Part shown: positions 14,589 to 16,868 of the stretch, piece after piece
How the letters are laid out: every line of letters begins with the position of its first letter
How positions within the stretch are numbered: position 1 is the first letter of the stretch
Assembly: GCA_964619055.1 (NCBI GenBank)
Contig: CAZUDB010000064.1
Coordinates: 1 to 16,868, forward strand
Direction: 5' to 3'
DNA: 16,868 bases
From: CAYVUM01 sp964619055
GTDB taxonomy: Bacteria; Pseudomonadota; Alphaproteobacteria; Rhodospirillales; Defluviicoccaceae
Made by a program: the position numbers and the translations under genes
Notes under the pieces: model-generated
Told to the model about the DNA's origin: nothing
Seen by the model: the letters and a program-made list of their open reading frames with translations, nothing else
Database searches by the model: none

Positions 14589-14861
14589 CTAGGCGTCGGG
14601 CGCGTTGGCCGCCGGCTCAATGCTAACGTATTTGCGCCCACCGGCCTTAGTCAGGAACTTGACTCGACCGTCACACAGCGCAAACAGCGTGTGGTCACGT
14701 CCCATGCCGACGTTTTCACCCGGATGAAATCGGGTGCCGCGCTGGCGAACGATGATGTTGCCGGGAATGACCGCTTGTCCGCCGAACTTCTTGACGCCAA
14801 GACGGCGGCCAGCGGTATCGCGGCCATTGCGTGAGCTGCCGCCCGCTTTTTTGTGAGCCAT
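14589..14861 (-). CDS. rpmA: 50S ribosomal protein L27
   Basis: 90 residues. The N-terminus MAHKKAGGSSRNGRDTAGRR, followed by KKFGGQAVIPGNIIVRQRGT, is the invariant L27 core that reaches toward the peptidyl transferase centre. The segment FHPGENVGMGRDHTLFA completes the family match. It begins 6 bases after the rplU stop, with AAGGAC inside the end of rplU as its ribosome-binding site. Confidence 0.98.
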   Translation of the reverse strand: MAHKKAGGSSRNGRDTAGRRLGVKKFGGQAVIPGNIIVRQRGTRFHPGENVGMGRDHTLFALCDGRVKFLTKAGGRKYVSIEPAANAPDA

Positions 14862-14867
14862 GGGTGA

Positions 14868-15413
14868 TCAGTCCTTCTTGGTCTCGTCGCTCGCCTGATC
14901 CGCCCCGCCGACATCCGCCTCGGTCTCGGCGCCGTTGGTTTGGACCGCGGTGTCAACCGTATCCGTGGTCTGGGTCTCGTCAGTCGCCGCGTCGGGCTCG
15001 CCTGCTTCAACGGTGGTCGGCTCCGGCGTGGCTTCGGGAGGCAGGGGCGCGCTGGCCTCCGGCTGAGCCTCTTGCACACGGGTGGCCGGCTCTTCGCCGG
15101 ACTCGCTGATGCCCGTGACGCGCAGCACGGTCAGGTTCTGGCGATGCCCGCGCAAGCGGCGGCTGTTCTTGCGGCGGCGCTTTTTAAACACCAAGACCTT
15201 GGCATCACGCTTGTGCTCCAGCACTTCCGCGAACACACTGGCCGAGCCCAAAACCGGCGAGCCAATCCTAGGCGCCGCTTGATCACCGCCGACCATCAGA
15301 ACATCGCCGAGGCGGACCGTGTCGCCCGGTGCGGCGGTCAGCTTTTCGACGACCAGCCGATCGTTTTCGGTCACGCGATACTGCTTTCCGCCGGTGCGGA
15401 TTACTGCGAACAT
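14868..15413 (-). CDS. rplU: 50S ribosomal protein L21 with a long acidic C-terminal tail
   Basis: 181 residues from ATG 15413 (AGGA about 8 bases upstream). Residues 1-103 are a standard L21: MFAVIRTGGKQYRV, then VLVFKKRRRKNSRRLRGHRQ, which contacts 23S rRNA. Residues 104-181 are a low-complexity tail rich in E, D, T, P and A, with 21 acidic and 3 basic residues by my count; ordinary L21 stops at about 103. C-terminal extensions on L21 are known in alphaproteobacteria, often lysine/alanine-rich, so a strongly acidic one is unusual. It heads the rpmA-obg-proB-GNAT block. Confidence 0.96.
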   Translation of the reverse strand: MFAVIRTGGKQYRVTENDRLVVEKLTAAPGDTVRLGDVLMVGGDQAAPRIGSPVLGSASVFAEVLEHKRDAKVLVFKKRRRKNSRRLRGHRQNLTVLRVTGISESGEEPATRVQEAQPEASAPLPPEATPEPTTVEAGEPDAATDETQTTDTVDTAVQTNGAETEADVGGADQASDETKKD

Positions 15414-15443
15414 GTCAGCGTCCTGTAGGTCAAACACCATTAA

Positions 15444-15467
15444 CGGTTTCAGTGCGGGACTGAACCG
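15444..15467 (-). promoter_or_regulatory. Hairpin in the rplU leader
   Basis: Minus strand CGGTTCAGT, loop CCCGC, ACTGAAACCG: nine pairs with one bulged A. It lies about 30 bases before the L21 start and just after the predicted transcription start. It may be a ribosomal-protein autoregulatory site or only a stabilising 5' stem. Confidence 0.45.
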
Positions 15468-15476
15468 AGACCGAGG

Positions 15477-15506
15477 CACATACCGTGCGGCACCAAATTC
15501 TGTCAA
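15477..15506 (-). promoter_or_regulatory. Predicted promoter of the rplU-rpmA-obg block
   Basis: Minus strand consensus -35 TTGACA (15501-15506), an 18-base spacer and TATGTG (15477-15482); a 17-base alternative gives GTATGT. The start is expected near 15470, giving a leader of about 57 nt. Just upstream lies the inverted repeat CTAACGA (15507-15513) / TCGTTAG (15534-15540). Confidence 0.6.
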
Positions 15507-15561
15507 CTAACGATTGGATGTCCTTAGCGTTTTTCGTTAGGTCTGGCTTGGCTAGGGGTGG

Positions 15562-16344
15562 GTGTTGAGCGTCCGGCTGGCCTACGACGCTGTCGGTACC
15601 GGACCCGCGTTTGTGATTGTTCACGGTCTGTTTGGCCAGGCCCGCAATTGGCACTCTATGGCGCGTCGGCTAAGCACCGACTATCGCGTATACGCCGTCG
15701 ACTTGCGAAACCACGGCCAGTCGCCGTGGGCCGACACCAACTCGTTGACAGACATGGTAGGGGACCTGGTCGCCTTTTTCGACGATCACGAGCTTGAGGA
15801 TGCCGTGCTGCTGGGGCACAGCCTGGGAGGCAAAACCAGCATGCTGTTCGCACTGGAGAAACCGGAGCGCGTGTCGGCCCTGGTCGTCGTCGACATCGCG
15901 CCCGCGGCCTATTCTCACACCTACCTGCCGCAGATCCGGGCTATGCAATCGGTCGATCTGCGGTTTGTTGATCGGCGCTCCGATGTGGACGACGTGCTGG
16001 CTGACGTGATTCCCGATGCGGGCGAGCGAGCGTTTCTCGCACAGAACGTTGTTGCCACGGACGACGGTTTTGCCTGGAGGGTAAACCTGGAGGTCCTGGC
16101 GCGATCCATGCCAGACTTGGTGGGCTTTCCCGATCCGGGAGAGCGCAGCTATGACGGCCGGGCGCTGTTCGTTCGCGGCGAACGGTCGAACTACATTGCC
16201 CGCGAGCACCAGAATGTGATCTTCGAGTTGTTCCCGCAGGCAGAGTTTGCGGTCATCAGCGGGGCTGGCCATCGCGTCCACGCCGAAAGACCTGAGGCAT
16301 TCTTGAAAGTTGTGACGAAGTTTCTGGACAGCTCCTATGCGTGA
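15562..16344 (+). CDS. Alpha/beta-hydrolase (YbfF/ABHD11-like esterase)
   Basis: 260 residues. VHGLFGQARNW (20-30) supplies the oxyanion-hole HG, YAVDLRNHGQSP (44-55) is typical of this subgroup, and GHSLGG (85-90) holds the nucleophile S87. GAGHRVHAERP (234-244) holds the catalytic H237. It resembles the YbfF/ABHD11 group of short acyl or thioester esterases, cytoplasmic with no signal peptide. The natural substrate is unknown. GTG 15562 has AGGGG just upstream; TTG 15565 is an alternative. It is divergent from rplU, sharing a 148-base region. Confidence 0.9.
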   Translation: MLSVRLAYDAVGTGPAFVIVHGLFGQARNWHSMARRLSTDYRVYAVDLRNHGQSPWADTNSLTDMVGDLVAFFDDHELEDAVLLGHSLGGKTSMLFALEKPERVSALVVVDIAPAAYSHTYLPQIRAMQSVDLRFVDRRSDVDDVLADVIPDAGERAFLAQNVVATDDGFAWRVNLEVLARSMPDLVGFPDPGERSYDGRALFVRGERSNYIAREHQNVIFELFPQAEFAVISGAGHRVHAERPEAFLKVVTKFLDSSYA

Positions 16345-16377
16345 TCGCGGCCGGCTTGCACCCGGCTCGAAGCGATC
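16343..16377 (+). terminator. Two-step hairpin after the hydrolase stop, possible terminator
   Basis: Outer arms GATCGC (16343-16348) and GCGATC (16372-16377) enclose an inner stem GCCGG/CCGGC. It begins in the stop codon of the hydrolase gene. There is no T run, so a rho-independent terminator is doubtful. Confidence 0.3.
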
Positions 16378-16390
16378 TAATCTCTAGCTC

Positions 16391-16759
16391 ATGATGATAA
16401 CGCCTCACCATGTATCTCAGGCGCTTGTTCCGGTCGATGGACAGGAGGAGACTGTCCGGCGTGGCTTTTGGCGAAAAGTACGTCGGCTGGTTGCGTCCGT
16501 TCCTTTCCTGGATCGCGTCATTGCCGTCTATTATTCTGCGCAGGACCCAGCGACCCCGGCCGCAGCGAAGGCTGTCTTGTTCGCGGCGCTCGCTTACTTC
16601 GTCGTTCCTGCCGACATTATCCCGGACATCTTGGGGACGATCGGCTTCTCGGACGATCTCGCGGTTCTGATGGCCGTTTGGACGGGGCTTGGCCCTCACA
16701 TTACAGATGCGCACCGGGACCGCGCGCGCGAGATGCTGGACGACCTGGCCGCACGCTGA
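16391..16759 (+). CDS. YkvA/DUF1232 family membrane protein
   Basis: 122 residues. The segment AYFVVPADIIPDILGTIGFSDDLAVL (68-93) is the diagnostic DUF1232 core, an amphipathic-to-hydrophobic hairpin expected at the membrane. The N-terminal 50 residues are variable and basic. The function of this family is not established. It follows the hydrolase gene by 46 bases and could be co-transcribed with it. No clear ribosome-binding site precedes the tandem ATG ATG at 16391. Confidence 0.85.
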   Translation: MMITPHHVSQALVPVDGQEETVRRGFWRKVRRLVASVPFLDRVIAVYYSAQDPATPAAAKAVLFAALAYFVVPADIIPDILGTIGFSDDLAVLMAVWTGLGPHITDAHRDRAREMLDDLAAR

Positions 16760-16774
16760 CGGGCAGGCCGCAGG

Positions 16775-16804
16775 TTGAAGCCTCGGTGAATCGTGCGCTA
16801 TAAG
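16775..16804 (+). promoter_or_regulatory. Predicted promoter of tRNA-Pro
   Basis: TTGAAG (16775-16780), an 18-base spacer and TATAAG (16799-16804), placing transcription start about 7-9 bases before the mature tRNA 5' end. Confidence 0.6.
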
Positions 16805-16818
16805 CCTGAGGTATCGGT

Positions 16819-16868
16819 CGGAGTGTAGCTCAGCCTGGTAGAGCACTGTCTTCGGGAGGCAGGGGTCG
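16819..16868 (+). tRNA. tRNA-Pro (anticodon CGG), 3' part outside the window
   Basis: The sequence folds as acceptor strand CGGAGTG, T8-A9, D arm GCTC/GAGC with loop AGCCTGGTA, then anticodon arm CTGTC/GGCAG around loop TTCGGGA. Positions 34-36 are CGG, which reads the proline codon CCG. The 5' C1 is a usual feature of bacterial tRNA-Pro. The window ends after 50 bases, in the variable region, so the T arm and 3' end cannot be seen. Confidence 0.92.

Noticed and set aside
14104..14592. 162-codon plus-strand frame opposite obg
   Set aside because: It covers the Obg N-terminal domain in antisense; the Obg motifs are unambiguous on the other strand.

Overview
The window is a GC-rich chromosomal segment of an alphaproteobacterium, most likely of the Rhodospirillales type. 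Three things point there: an HdaA-like DnaA regulator beside an AI-2E/PerM-family permease, a DUF2066 protein, and purM-purN; the ribosomal block rplU-rpmA-obg-proB; and an ECF sigma/anti-sigma pair with a zinc-type anti-sigma factor. No phage, transposon or CRISPR signature was seen. Nearly everything looks like vertically inherited core genome.

Layout. 1-1218: a Rieske non-heme iron oxygenase (+). 1245-4261: a tightly packed leftward group of DUF2066 protein, AI-2E/PerM-type permease and hdaA. 4304-6104: divergent purM-purN, steps 5 and 3 of purine synthesis. 6156-6578: ndk (-) with its own sigma70-like promoter. 6798-7077: a gene-poor stretch holding two tandem, related small-RNA genes on the minus strand. 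7124-7963: a cobalamin/Fe-type 'helical backbone' metal-binding protein (+). 7978-8823: a PfkB-family sugar kinase (-), divergent from an HcaT/nucleoside-permease-like MFS transporter (8991-10133, +). 10187-11360: ECF sigma factor and zinc-binding anti-sigma factor (-). 11508-15413: a leftward rplU-rpmA-obg-proB-GNAT block with stop/start overlaps at obg/proB and proB/GNAT. 15562-16759: an alpha/beta hydrolase and a YkvA/DUF1232 protein (+). 16819-16868: the 5' part of tRNA-Pro(CGG), cut by the window end.

The most notable structure is the 6798-7077 pair. Each unit, read on the minus strand, has a CRP-type operator (TGTGA-N6-TCACA or a one-mismatch form), a -10 box centred on the same offset, a predicted start giving operator position about -41.5 (class II geometry), a GGATGG/CCATCC 5' hairpin, a conserved unpaired CU-rich core (GTTCTCCCTTCCCT), the conserved octamer AAGAGCAC, and a strong intrinsic terminator. 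The two terminators differ in sequence but keep the fold. This looks like a duplicated, CRP-family-controlled trans-acting sRNA of about 75-78 nt whose core is complementary to Shine-Dalgarno-like sequence. I do not recognise it as a named family. The mechanism and any target are inference.
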